Shown: piece by piece, positions 16,029 to 23,025 of the stretch
Position numbering within the stretch: position 1 is the first letter of the stretch
How the letters are laid out: each line of letters opens with the position of its first letter
Assembly (NCBI GenBank): GCA_964415605.1
Contig: CAYQBA010000046.1
Location: forward strand, 1 to 26,861
Direction of reading: 5' to 3'
Source of the DNA: UCB3 sp964415605
Lineage (GTDB): Bacteria > Chloroflexota > Anaerolineae > Epilineales > Epilineaceae
Length of the DNA: 26,861 nucleotides
Notes under the pieces: model-generated
What the model was told of the DNA's origin: nothing
The model's database searches: none
The model's input: the letters and a program-made list of their open reading frames with translations, nothing else
Program-made: the position numbers and the translations under genes

Positions 16029-18338
16029 ATGCTGCGCCACCGAATCATCGCGCTGGCGGCCGCGACCGTCGCCACCGCTCTCTGCGCACCGTCGTTCACC
16101 CAGCCATCCACACCGGCGGCGTCCGCCGCCGGCGGCGACGTGGCCTATCTCGAGATCCTCGGCCGGCTCGACTCGCGCTGGACCGACGCCGTGGTGCACC
16201 GCGGCCACGTCTACCAGGCCGGCTACGGCACCGTCACGGTATTCGACGTCCGCGATCCCGCCCGGCTGCCGGTGGCGGGGCGGGCCATCCTCGACCCCGA
16301 ACAGCCGATCCACAAGCTTGTCGCGGAAGGCGACTGGGTGTTCGCCACGAGCACCGACACGCTGTGGGCGATCGACGTCCGCGACCCGCGCAATCCCGTG
16401 CCGGTGCCGGCGCACCGCTGGCGGCTCAGCCCGCCGCCGGCCGTCGCCTCGACCCACGCCCTGGCAGTCGTCGACGGCCTCGCCTATGTCAGCCTCGCCG
16501 GCGCCCCGTACCCGCACTGGTCGCCGCGGGAAACATACGTCGCCGTCGTCGACGTCCGCGACCCGCGCTCGGCCCGCGAGCTCGCGCGGCTGAGCGTGCC
16601 CAGGCCGCCCGACGACGACGGCATGCCGTGGGTCGGCGCCATCGCCGCCACGGCCGAGCACGTCGCTTTCCTGACCTTCAACACGGATGCCGACGAAAAC
16701 GACTATCGCGTGCTGCACGTCGTCGACGTGCGCGACCCCGCGCGCCCGGCCATCACGTCGTCCACCAGCCTGCGCTACGAGTACCTCGAGTTCGACGAGG
16801 ACGAGTCGATCGAGTTCGAGATCGTAGACGACGTGCTGGTCATCGCGCAGATGGGTGGTCTCTACATGGCCGAGCTCGGCCATGCCGACGGGCCGCACCT
16901 CGTGTCGGAGATCCGCCTCGACCCACCGGTGACCAACCTGACGCGGGACGGTACGCGCATCTACGCCGCGCTCGCCAACGGGAAGATCCACGTGCTGGAC
17001 GCCTCGGAGCCGCGTGCGCCCCGGCCCGTCGGCGTCATCCAGGGGTGGACCCTGGGCCACTTCATGGACGTGCTGGCGGCGGGCGACGGACAGGTGATCG
17101 CGGCCCGGACAGAAGGCGAAGTCCACGTGTTCCGCGCGGCCGAGGCGGCCGGATTGTCGGCCCCGGTCACGTTCTACCTGCCCAGCCAGCACTGCCAGTT
17201 CGCCGTCGTCGGCAACACGGCGTACGTATCGTCGAACGGCCTGCTGGTGGCGGACGTCAGCGACCCCGAGCGGCCGCAGATCATCGGCCGGGCGGCCGAT
17301 GCCGTGGGATCCGCGATCATCCAAGTGAGCCAAGGGCATGTCTTCACCTGGGACACCCGCGACGGGCTCGGGGTGTTCGACGTCCGCGACCCGGCGAAAC
17401 CCGCGCAGGTTGCCCATCTCGAGGTCAACCAATGGCGCGGCGGCCTGGCGGTGCGGGACCGCATGGCCTACGTCGCCGCCGGCGACACGTTGAGCGTCCT
17501 GGACATCTCTGACCCCGCCGCTCCACGCCCGCGCGGTGTGGCGAGCGGGATCGACGGCGGGTCCTACGACATCGCCGCCTCGCCCACCCACGTGTACCTG
17601 GCCATGAGCGAGGTCTGGCGCACCGTCGACGTGCGGGATCCAGACGCCCCGCGGCTGGTCGATACCCAGTCCCTGCCGCGCGTCGAGCACATCTCGGGCG
17701 TGGCGGTGGCGGGTGATCGGCTCTACCTCACGGGTCGGATGGGCGACGGCAGCTCGCGCGCGAGCCTGGCGATCTACGACCTGGCCGATCCGGGGCACCC
17801 TCAGCTCGTCAGCGAGACCGTGGTCGGCTACTCGCACAACGGCCAGATCGCGGTAGCGGGGAATCTGGCCTTCATCAGCACCAACGCCAGCATCGCCGTG
17901 GTCGACGTCAGCGATGCCGCCGCTCCGCGACTGGTCAACCCGGATCGAGCGCTGATCTGGTCGGGCACCACCCGTTACTTCCGGAACTGGGAGCCCGGCG
18001 AGATCGCGCTCGGCGACGGCTTCCTCCTGGCAACCGGCCTGTCGGTCATGCGGCTGGTCCATGGCCCGGCCGTGGCGCCGGCGATGACGGCGGCCGCCCT
18101 GCCCACGACCACGGCCCTGCCGCCAGGGGATACACCAACGCCCACGCCGCGCAACACGGCCACACCGCGCCCGCCCCGGCCGACGCCCAGCCCGGCGCCG
18201 ACGTCCTCCCCGAGCGCGACCGTTCCCGCGGATCCGACGCCTGTCCCCTTCGGGCGGGCGTTCTTGCCCGTGCTGGGCAGCGTCTCGATGCCCGGGGATC
18301 GTCGGGGTGTCGAGGATCGCGGCCCGGGCTCAGCGTGA
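16029..18338 (+). CDS. Secreted LVIVD-repeat beta-propeller protein with Thr/Pro tail and FLP box
   Basis: 769 residues. AGGAGAG precedes the ATG with a 6-nt spacer. A signal peptide spans about residues 1-36. The body carries about eleven repeats of the form VxVxDVRDPxxP (for example VFDVRDPARLP, AIDVRDPRNPVP, VADVSDPERPQII, VLDISDPAAPRP), the mark of LVIVD repeats, which fold as beta-propellers in extracellular proteins of unknown role. The C-terminal 90 residues are a Thr/Pro-rich linker ending in RAFLPVLGS and a short polar tail, the same arrangement as in other secreted proteins of this window. No catalytic motif is visible; binding or surface attachment is inferred. Its stop overlaps the convergent phosphoesterase gene by 9 nt. 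Confidence 0.85.
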   Translation: MLRHRIIALAAATVATALCAPSFTQPSTPAASAAGGDVAYLEILGRLDSRWTDAVVHRGHVYQAGYGTVTVFDVRDPARLPVAGRAILDPEQPIHKLVAEGDWVFATSTDTLWAIDVRDPRNPVPVPAHRWRLSPPPAVASTHALAVVDGLAYVSLAGAPYPHWSPRETYVAVVDVRDPRSARELARLSVPRPPDDDGMPWVGAIAATAEHVAFLTFNTDADENDYRVLHVVDVRDPARPAITSSTSLRYEYLEFDEDESIEFEIVDDVLVIAQMGGLYMAELGHADGPHLVSEIRLDPPVTNLTRDGTRIYAALANGKIHVLDASEPRAPRPVGVIQGWTLGHFMDVLAAGDGQVIAARTEGEVHVFRAAEAAGLSAPVTFYLPSQHCQFAVVGNTAYVSSNGLLVADVSDPERPQIIGRAADAVGSAIIQVSQGHVFTWDTRDGLGVFDVRDPAKPAQVAHLEVNQWRGGLAVRDRMAYVAAGDTLSVLDISDPAAPRPRGVASGIDGGSYDIAASPTHVYLAMSEVWRTVDVRDPDAPRLVDTQSLPRVEHISGVAVAGDRLYLTGRMGDGSSRASLAIYDLADPGHPQLVSETVVGYSHNGQIAVAGNLAFISTNASIAVVDVSDAAAPRLVNPDRALIWSGTTRYFRNWEPGEIALGDGFLLATGLSVMRLVHGPAVAPAMTAAALPTTTALPPGDTPTPTPRNTATPRPPRPTPSPAPTSSPSATVPADPTPVPFGRAFLPVLGSVSMPGDRRGVEDRGPGSA

Positions 18339-19451
18339 TGGGGGCGATCCAGCCCTCGGCGCGTTGCAGTCGCGCTGGATCGCGTGCACGTCCCGCAGCA
18401 TGGGTACGGCCTCCGGCACGGTCGTGTCGAGCGTGTAGTACTCGAGCACCAGCCGGGTCGGGTCGGCGCGGCCCAGGATCGCGCCGTGCGCGTCGGCGAT
18501 GCGCACGACGCTGCCCGCCACGGGCGTCGTGAACACGGGGTCGAGCGGCGCCCCGCCGGCGCCGTTGACGATGTATGCGAAGCCGCCGTCGCGGGTGATG
18601 CGCTCGTAGTTGTGGGCATGCCCCGCCAGCACGACGTCCGCGCCCCACTGGCGGTAGGTCCACCCCGACGCCGAGTTGAGCAGGTCGATCGAGCCAGGGT
18701 TCGCGGTCGACGTGTAAGGCGGGTGGTGCATCGCCACCAGCTTCCAGCAGGCGCGCAGGCCGGCGAGGCCGTTCCGGACCCGGTCGCGCTGCGGGGCCAG
18801 CGGTTCGAGACGGGTCGCCTTCTTGCGGACCATGCCGCTGCCAGGGTCGGCCTCGTTGCTGTCGACGATGAAGAACCGCACGAGCGGGTTGCCGTCGTCG
18901 GGCTTGGCGAACTGGCGGCTCGTCGCCCGGCGGAAGCGATCGACGAACGGATCCTCCGGGCACGTCGCGCAGTGGTAGTCGTGGTTCCCGGCGGCCGGCT
19001 CGAATCGATCGGGGATGAAGGCGCGGTAGGGCGCCGTGCTGACGTCCCACGTCTCGGCCGCGCCGGCGGGATAGTTGTTGTCGCCCGTGGTGACGATGAA
19101 GTCCGGATCCCATGCGGCCACCATGGCGGCGATCCGTTCGGCGGGCCGGCAATCGCCGTGCTCCTCCATCCCACACCACCCGTAGTCGCCGACCACGGCG
19201 AACGTCACGGCGCCCTCGTAGTACGGCCCGTGTCGGATCGACGGCAAGTACGCCGTGTGGTCGCCCGCCGTGCCGCCGTTGCGGGCGGGCTCCCTCGGAC
19301 CCGGTCGGCCGGGCGCGGCCGCATGGCTCGGCTCCACCGGCATCCGGCGGCGCACAGGCAAGGCGGCCGCCGCCACGGCGAGCGCCGCCGCGCCCGCCAC
19401 GCCCGCCACCCGGGCCCACCGACCGACAGCCTGCCAGCCGGCCAGCCTCAT
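18330..19451 (-). CDS. Secreted calcineurin-like metallophosphoesterase, purple acid phosphatase type
   Basis: 373 residues. All dimetal-site motifs of the family are visible in order: VGDYGW, GDNNYPAG, GNHDYH, MHHPPY and GHAHNYER. The first motif DYG and the last GHAHxxER match purple acid phosphatase-like enzymes (Fe with Fe, Zn or Mn), which hydrolyse phosphate esters outside the cytoplasm. A hydrophobic N-terminus (about 12-31) acts as signal peptide or anchor. A short stalk follows with TAYLPSIRHGP just before the catalytic domain, an N-terminal example of the xLP box. The ATG overlaps the cupredoxin stop as ATGA, so translation is probably coupled to it. It is the last gene of the copper-cassette operon; a link to copper is by context only. 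The substrate is unknown. Confidence 0.88.
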   Translation of the reverse strand: MRLAGWQAVGRWARVAGVAGAAALAVAAAALPVRRRMPVEPSHAAAPGRPGPREPARNGGTAGDHTAYLPSIRHGPYYEGAVTFAVVGDYGWCGMEEHGDCRPAERIAAMVAAWDPDFIVTTGDNNYPAGAAETWDVSTAPYRAFIPDRFEPAAGNHDYHCATCPEDPFVDRFRRATSRQFAKPDDGNPLVRFFIVDSNEADPGSGMVRKKATRLEPLAPQRDRVRNGLAGLRACWKLVAMHHPPYTSTANPGSIDLLNSASGWTYRQWGADVVLAGHAHNYERITRDGGFAYIVNGAGGAPLDPVFTTPVAGSVVRIADAHGAILGRADPTRLVLEYYTLDTTVPEAVPMLRDVHAIQRDCNAPRAGSPPSR

Positions 19452-19951
19452 CGAACCGTCACGGCGCCCTTCATGCCAGCCTCGAAGTGACCGGGGAGCA
19501 GGCACGCGATGCGGTCGGGCCCAGCCAGCCCATCGCCGAACGTCCACTCGAGCGTCGCGGTCTCCCCCGGGTCGACGAGGATCGGCGCCGGCGCACCCGT
19601 TTCGGCGGCGTCTTCGCCGTGCGCGCTGCTGGCATGCCCCTCCGCGAGGTGCGCGTCGATAGCCGCCTGCGTGTCGAGCCGAAACTCGTGCTGCACCTGG
19701 CCGGTGTTCGTGACGACGAACCGCACCGTCTCGCCGGGCGCGACGTCGAACGTCGCCGGCTCGAACGCGAACTCGCTGGCCGTCACGCGGATCTCGCGCA
19801 CCGGCCCCGAAACAGGAGGCGGCGTGGCCGCCGGCGGCTCGCGGTAGACGCGCAACAGGACAGCCAGCGCGATCAGCGCCACGGCGAAGAAGCCACCCAT
19901 CCCGGTGAGGACGACGCGGCGGATCGCGGCGTCGTCGTGTGATCGGTTCAT
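19448..19951 (-). CDS. Membrane-anchored cupredoxin (type I copper protein)
   Basis: 167 residues. One N-terminal membrane helix (about 13-34) and a short Pro-rich stalk precede a plastocyanin-like domain. The type I copper ligands are seen as H88 (VQHEF), C150, H155 and M160 in a C-x4-H-x4-M loop. A loop between the first His and the Cys carries several more His (101, 106, 111) and acidic residues. Such proteins carry electrons or hold copper outside the membrane. Start: AGGAGG with a 7-nt spacer before the ATG at 19951. A 94-nt gap separates it from the CopZ-like gene, with a GC hairpin near that stop. It overlaps the phosphoesterase gene by 4 nt. The partner (oxidase or resistance system) is not in the window. 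Confidence 0.9.
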   Translation of the reverse strand: MNRSHDDAAIRRVVLTGMGGFFAVALIALAVLLRVYREPPAATPPPVSGPVREIRVTASEFAFEPATFDVAPGETVRFVVTNTGQVQHEFRLDTQAAIDAHLAEGHASSAHGEDAAETGAPAPILVDPGETATLEWTFGDGLAGPDRIACLLPGHFEAGMKGAVTVR

Positions 19952-20030
19952 CTGTCGACCTCCTCGATCGCTCTTTGAGCTCCTGCACGGATCTCGACTC
20001 GGACTCCTCCCCGCTGGATGACGCGAGGGC

Positions 20031-20047
20031 GAGGGCCGCGCGCCCTC
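20031..20047 (-). repeat. GC hairpin at the end of the copZ-like gene
   Basis: GAGGGC and GCCCTC form a 6-bp stem with a 5-nt loop, touching the copZ-like stop codon. No T-tract follows, so partial termination or mRNA processing before the cupredoxin gene is only a possibility. Confidence 0.3.
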
Positions 20048-20273
20048 ATCCGCCTGCCCGCACCGAATACCCCGCGCGCTCGATGGCCGCGACGAGGTCG
20101 GCTTCCGACACCTTGCCCGGATCGTAGCGGACGTCCGTGCGCGCCTTGGCGTACGACGTCTTGGCCTCGATGACCCCTTCGACGTCCTCGAGCTCCCAGT
20201 CGATCGACATCGCGCACGACGCGCAGTGCATGCCGTCGACGGCGAACGTCCGGTCGACCGGCGGGGCGCTCAT
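20046..20273 (-). CDS. Heavy-metal-associated (HMA) domain copper chaperone, CopZ-like
   Basis: 75 residues, the usual size for a single HMA domain. The metal site GMHCASC gives C17 and C20. The flanking FAVDGM start, the VEGVIEAKTSYAKA strand and the DLVAAIERAGY helix complete the ferredoxin-like fold. It would carry Cu(I) in the cytoplasm. The start at 20273 overlaps the stop of the TauE/SafE-cupredoxin gene as ATGA; a 14-residue upstream extension to 20315 lies inside that gene and is rejected. Copper is favoured over other soft metals because both neighbours carry cupredoxin-type sites. Confidence 0.9.
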   Translation of the reverse strand: MSAPPVDRTFAVDGMHCASCAMSIDWELEDVEGVIEAKTSYAKARTDVRYDPGKVSEADLVAAIERAGYSVRAGG

Positions 20274-21394
20274 TGGACCACCTCGATGACGCCGCTGTAC
20301 ATGCCCATCGCGCACGTGAACGGGATCGTGCCGGGCTGGGAAGCCGGGATATCGACCGCCTGGCGGCCGCTCGCCGGCAGCGCGAGCTGCACCCCCAGCG
20401 ACGGGATCACGAACCCGCGGATGCAGCCCTCGGTCCCGTCGGTGACGAGGTTGAGGCGCGCCGGGATGCCGGCCCGGATCCGGACATGCGCGGGGTCGTA
20501 GGCGCCGGTCCGCAGGTGGATGGTGGCCTCCTGGACGCCGCCGGCTCCCGGCCCGGCATCGCCGTTCGCGGCCGATCGGTCGGCAGCGACGCTTGAATCC
20601 CCGGCCTCGGCGTCGTCGACGCCGCCCGTGCCCGCCGGCTGGACCACCGCCTCGACCACCTCACCGCCAACGTCGCGACCGCCCAGTCCCAGCAGCCGCG
20701 TTCCCGAGACGATCGAGCTCAAGGCCACGACGACGACGAGGACCGCCGCGACCGGTTGGAAGACCCGGAAGGCCGCCCGGCTGAAGCGGGCGGCGACAAA
20801 CCCCAACCCGAGGAACAACGGCAGCGTGCCCAGCGTGAAGACGAGCATGATGAGCGCCCCACGCACGGGATCGTTGGACGCGATCGCCAGCGCTTCCATG
20901 GCCAGCGTCACGCCGCACGGCATGGCCACGGTCAGGGTGCCGAGGAGCACGGGACCAAGCGCGCCGCCTTCACGCGACACCTGCCGGAGCAGGCGCTGGA
21001 CACGTTTGGGCGGCTGAAACGCGAACCGGCGAAAGAAAGGGTGGGCGTCGAACATCTGGAGGACGACGATGACCATGAAGGCGCCGGCGCCGACCAGGAG
21101 CCAGCCCTGCAACTGGACGGGGACGGCCGACCCCATGGCGCCGAGGATGGCCCCCAAGGCCGTATAGGCGATGGTCTTGGCGGCGAGGAACTGCGCCACG
21201 GGGGCGATGTGACCGGTCGGCGCGCCGGCCACCGGCACGTCGCCGGTGCCGCCCGATTGGCGAGCTTGGAGCGCGCGCTGGGCGACGAGCGTCGTGAGGA
21301 GGCCGCCCTGCACCGCCAGGCACGTCAGGCCGCCGACCGACAGGCCCGCGAGGAAGACGAGCCAGAGGCTGGCGGTGGCGTCGACATCAGGCAT
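20270..21394 (-). CDS. TauE/SafE (DsbD_2-type) membrane protein fused to a cupredoxin-like domain
   Basis: 374 residues. The N-terminal 230 residues form about six membrane helices of the TauE/SafE or DsbD_2 type, with membrane-embedded cysteines C25 (GLTCLAVQGG) and C160 (AMPCGVTL) in CcdA/DsbD-like positions. A polar, Gly/Asp-rich linker leads to a C-terminal cupredoxin-like domain with C324 (EGCIRGFVIPSLG) and a CAMGM site (C361, M363, M365), suited to Cu(I). The fusion suggests copper movement or thiol-linked copper delivery across the membrane. The ribosome site GGAGGTGATCC, an almost full anti-SD match, sits 6 nt before the ATG, so high expression is likely. It overlaps the copZ-like start by 4 nt. 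Confidence 0.85.
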   Translation of the reverse strand: MPDVDATASLWLVFLAGLSVGGLTCLAVQGGLLTTLVAQRALQARQSGGTGDVPVAGAPTGHIAPVAQFLAAKTIAYTALGAILGAMGSAVPVQLQGWLLVGAGAFMVIVVLQMFDAHPFFRRFAFQPPKRVQRLLRQVSREGGALGPVLLGTLTVAMPCGVTLAMEALAIASNDPVRGALIMLVFTLGTLPLFLGLGFVAARFSRAAFRVFQPVAAVLVVVVALSSIVSGTRLLGLGGRDVGGEVVEAVVQPAGTGGVDDAEAGDSSVAADRSAANGDAGPGAGGVQEATIHLRTGAYDPAHVRIRAGIPARLNLVTDGTEGCIRGFVIPSLGVQLALPASGRQAVDIPASQPGTIPFTCAMGMYSGVIEVVQ

Positions 21395-21524
21395 GGATCA
21401 CCTCCCCGGGGGCATTGACGCGCGGTGCCATGGCCGCATGATCAACGGCGACAACGAGGTGCCGCTGGGTGGCGTTCGAGAAGACCATGAGCCGCGTGCG
21501 GGTCCGCGATCGCCGATCGCTCAT
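21387..21524 (-). CDS. Possible 45-residue small protein bridging DUF1992 and TauE/SafE genes
   Basis: An ATG at 21524 overlaps the DUF1992 stop as ATGA. The frame runs 45 codons and ends 8 nt inside the TauE/SafE gene. If real it would make the whole minus-strand block one chain of coupled genes. The first dozen residues are Arg-rich; the rest (LMVFSNATQRHLVVAVDH...) is mixed and without known motifs. About 36 of 45 codons end in G or C, compatible with coding but somewhat below its neighbours. No ribosome site is seen. It could equally be a chance frame in a 126-nt gap. Confidence 0.3.
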   Translation of the reverse strand: MSDRRSRTRTRLMVFSNATQRHLVVAVDHAAMAPRVNAPGEVIHA

Positions 21525-22066
21525 GCCTGGCGCTCGACGGCATCCAGCCGCCCGCGAAATGCTTCGACCTCGTCGTCGACACGCACGCGGCGGCGCTGCT
21601 GGCCCGCGATCGGCACGCTGAGGTTGAATCGGTCGATCTGCCGGTTCAACGCTTCGGCCTTCACCCGGAAGTCCGCGACGCGCCGAGCGGTGGCCTGTGC
21701 CAGCTCGGCGCGGCGGTCGGCCGAGGCTTCGCCGGTCAGGCGGCCGAGGTCCGCCGTCGCCTGGGCATACCACGCCACGAAGTCCGCGAGCGACTTGTCG
21801 AGCGCCTCGCGCGCCTCGCGGATAGCGCGGTCGTCGTCGATCCACGCCGGCCGGAGGCCCTCGTTCTTGAGCAGGTGGTGGGCAAGCCAGTGCTCGCCAT
21901 CAGCGGCGTCGTCCAAGACGAGCGGCTTGCCCTTGCCCGGCAAGTTCTCGAAGTCGCCGCGCGCCATGGCCTCGCGGATCTGCGCCTCGATGCCGCGGGC
22001 TCGATCTGCCTCGGACTGCTTGGGCTTGCGCTGCCCGGCCAGCTTGCGGAAGTCTTGATCGTCCAT
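21521..22066 (-). CDS. DUF1992 family protein (DnaJ homologue subfamily C member 28 conserved domain)
   Basis: 181 residues. The family signature is in the first half: IEAQIREAMARGDFENLPGKGKPL (about 27-50), then DGEHWLAHHLLKNEGLRPAWI (about 57-77). The rest is a charged, probably coiled-coil helix with an Arg-rich end. The family is widespread and of unknown molecular role; the name comes from eukaryotic DnaJ-like proteins, but no J domain is present here. The protein is predicted to be cytoplasmic. The start follows GAGGC, and the gene is 6 nt downstream of DUF2470, so the two are cotranscribed. Its stop overlaps a possible small ORF. Confidence 0.88.
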   Translation of the reverse strand: MDDQDFRKLAGQRKPKQSEADRARGIEAQIREAMARGDFENLPGKGKPLVLDDAADGEHWLAHHLLKNEGLRPAWIDDDRAIREAREALDKSLADFVAWYAQATADLGRLTGEASADRRAELAQATARRVADFRVKAEALNRQIDRFNLSVPIAGQQRRRVRVDDEVEAFRGRLDAVERQA

Positions 22067-22072
22067 GCCGCC

Positions 22073-22393
22073 TCAATGCCCGGCCGCCGGCGGGGCGCCG
22101 GCGTCGAGCACGGCGCGAGCGGCGCGGGCGAGGTCCACGAGCGCCATCCGCAGCGCCGCCGGCTCCGCCAACAGCCGCGGGAAGGCGATGCGGGCTTCCT
22201 CGCGCCGCGCGCCATCCGTCGCCTCCACAATGATCCCAGCCATGTCGATGGCGCACAGGCGCGCCGCCGTCGCCCAGCCAAGGCCCGCCAGGCCGCGGGC
22301 ATAGGCCAGCACGGCCTCGCCGTGGTCGCTGTTCATGTGCTCGATCGCCCCGGACACCAGGTCCGCGGGCAATGGAGAATCGGTCGTCGCCAT
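22073..22393 (-). CDS. DUF2470 domain protein (HugZ C-terminal-like, heme-related)
   Basis: 106 residues. The ADLVSGAIEHMNSDHGEAVLAYARGLAG segment and the following DMAGIIVEAT and ARIAFPRLLAEP strands are the DUF2470 pattern, found alone or at the C-terminus of HugZ-type heme-utilisation proteins, where the conserved His region lies near bound heme. Function as a stand-alone domain is not established; a heme or flavin link is inferred. AGGGGA precedes the ATG at 22393 by 6 nt. The in-frame ATG at 22414 is an alternative giving 7 more residues. It is the first gene after a good promoter. Confidence 0.82.
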   Translation of the reverse strand: MATTDSPLPADLVSGAIEHMNSDHGEAVLAYARGLAGLGWATAARLCAIDMAGIIVEATDGARREEARIAFPRLLAEPAALRMALVDLARAARAVLDAGAPPAAGH

Positions 22394-22426
22394 GCCGGGT
22401 CCCCTGGCCTCCATTCGCCGGCCGTA

Positions 22427-22455
22427 ACCATAAGCCCCGTCGCTGCCGCCGTCAA
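22427..22455 (-). promoter_or_regulatory. Sigma-70-like promoter for the DUF2470 operon
   Basis: On the minus strand TTGACG (22450-22455), a 17-nt spacer and TATGGT (22427-22432), 34 nt before the ATG at 22393. It could serve the DUF2470, DUF1992 and copper-cassette genes if no terminator intervenes. Confidence 0.6.
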
Positions 22456-22669
22456 CCGCCCGCGACGGGCCCGACCGACGGCCGAGCTGGACCGCCGCCC
22501 CGCCCGTGGCCGCCCCATCCCCCCCTAGCGCGTCCGCGAGGCGACGCACCCCGGCGCGACCGCGGCCCGGCGGCGCGATCCCATCGGTGCCGGCGTTGCG
22601 AAACCCTAACCTCCGCGGTGCCGCTCACAATCCCATCGCAACCGGTGTCGGGTATCGTGGACGGCGTGC

Positions 22670-22688
22670 CGGGTCGCCAGGCGACCCG
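22670..22688. repeat. Inverted repeat in the NHL/VWA leader
   Basis: CGGGTCGC and GCGACCCG pair perfectly around CAG. No T-tract is present on either side, so a terminator is doubtful; it may be a protein site or RNA structure. Confidence 0.4.
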
Positions 22689-22841
22689 TGTCAAGCGGGC
22701 CGCGGTCGTTCCGGACAGGTCCCAGGCCGGTTAGGATGGAGTTAATGAAACCCCTGGTCGTCTACCGCCGTAAATAGGCATCGTCGACACGATCGCCAGG
22801 CCCGGATCCCGCTCCGGGTCACGGCCGACATCGAACCGACG

Positions 22842-22963
22842 TTGAACCGTAAGCTGACACACCACCGTTGAACGACGACCGCTGAAAGCGCCTCCGCCGG
22901 CACGATCCGACCGGCGGCCATCGACGCTCGATCCATCGCCGCAACCTTGAACGGACGCTGAAA
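22842..22963 (+). repeat. Three imperfect TTGAAC...GCTGA repeats upstream of the NHL/VWA gene
   Basis: Units at 22842-22858, 22868-22887 and 22947-22963 share TTGAAC, 5-8 variable bases and GCTGA, the last two ending GCTGAAA. A 13-nt core, ACCGTTGAACGAC, at 22864-22876 recurs downstream of the same gene at 26611-26623. Confidence 0.5.
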
Positions 22964-23025
22964 CCAATCCCCGCCCCGCCCCATCTCACCAACGCATGAA
23001 CCCGTCACTGCTAGGAGGTAGTCCC

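Larger units (their letters stand above)
22394..23025. promoter_or_regulatory. Long non-coding leader between DUF2470 and the NHL/VWA gene
   Basis: 632 nt with no convincing gene. It holds the leftward promoter at 22427-22455, hairpins at 22670-22688 (8-bp stem, CAG loop), 22801-22818 (6-bp stem) and 22894-22917 (7-bp stem), three TTGAAC-type repeats (22842-22963), a possible 10-codon leader ORF at 22745-22777, and the AGGAGGT ribosome site at 23013-23019. A clear rightward promoter is not recognisable. Confidence 0.5.

Noticed and set aside
21506..21520. GCGATC/GATCGC hairpin after DUF1992 as a terminator
   Set aside because: Short stem, no T-tract, and it lies inside the possible coupled 45-codon frame that would join the operon.
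22731..23008. Minus-strand frames of 78-88 codons in the NHL/VWA leader
   Set aside because: No ribosome site, no recognisable protein pattern, and they cover the repeat and hairpin region.
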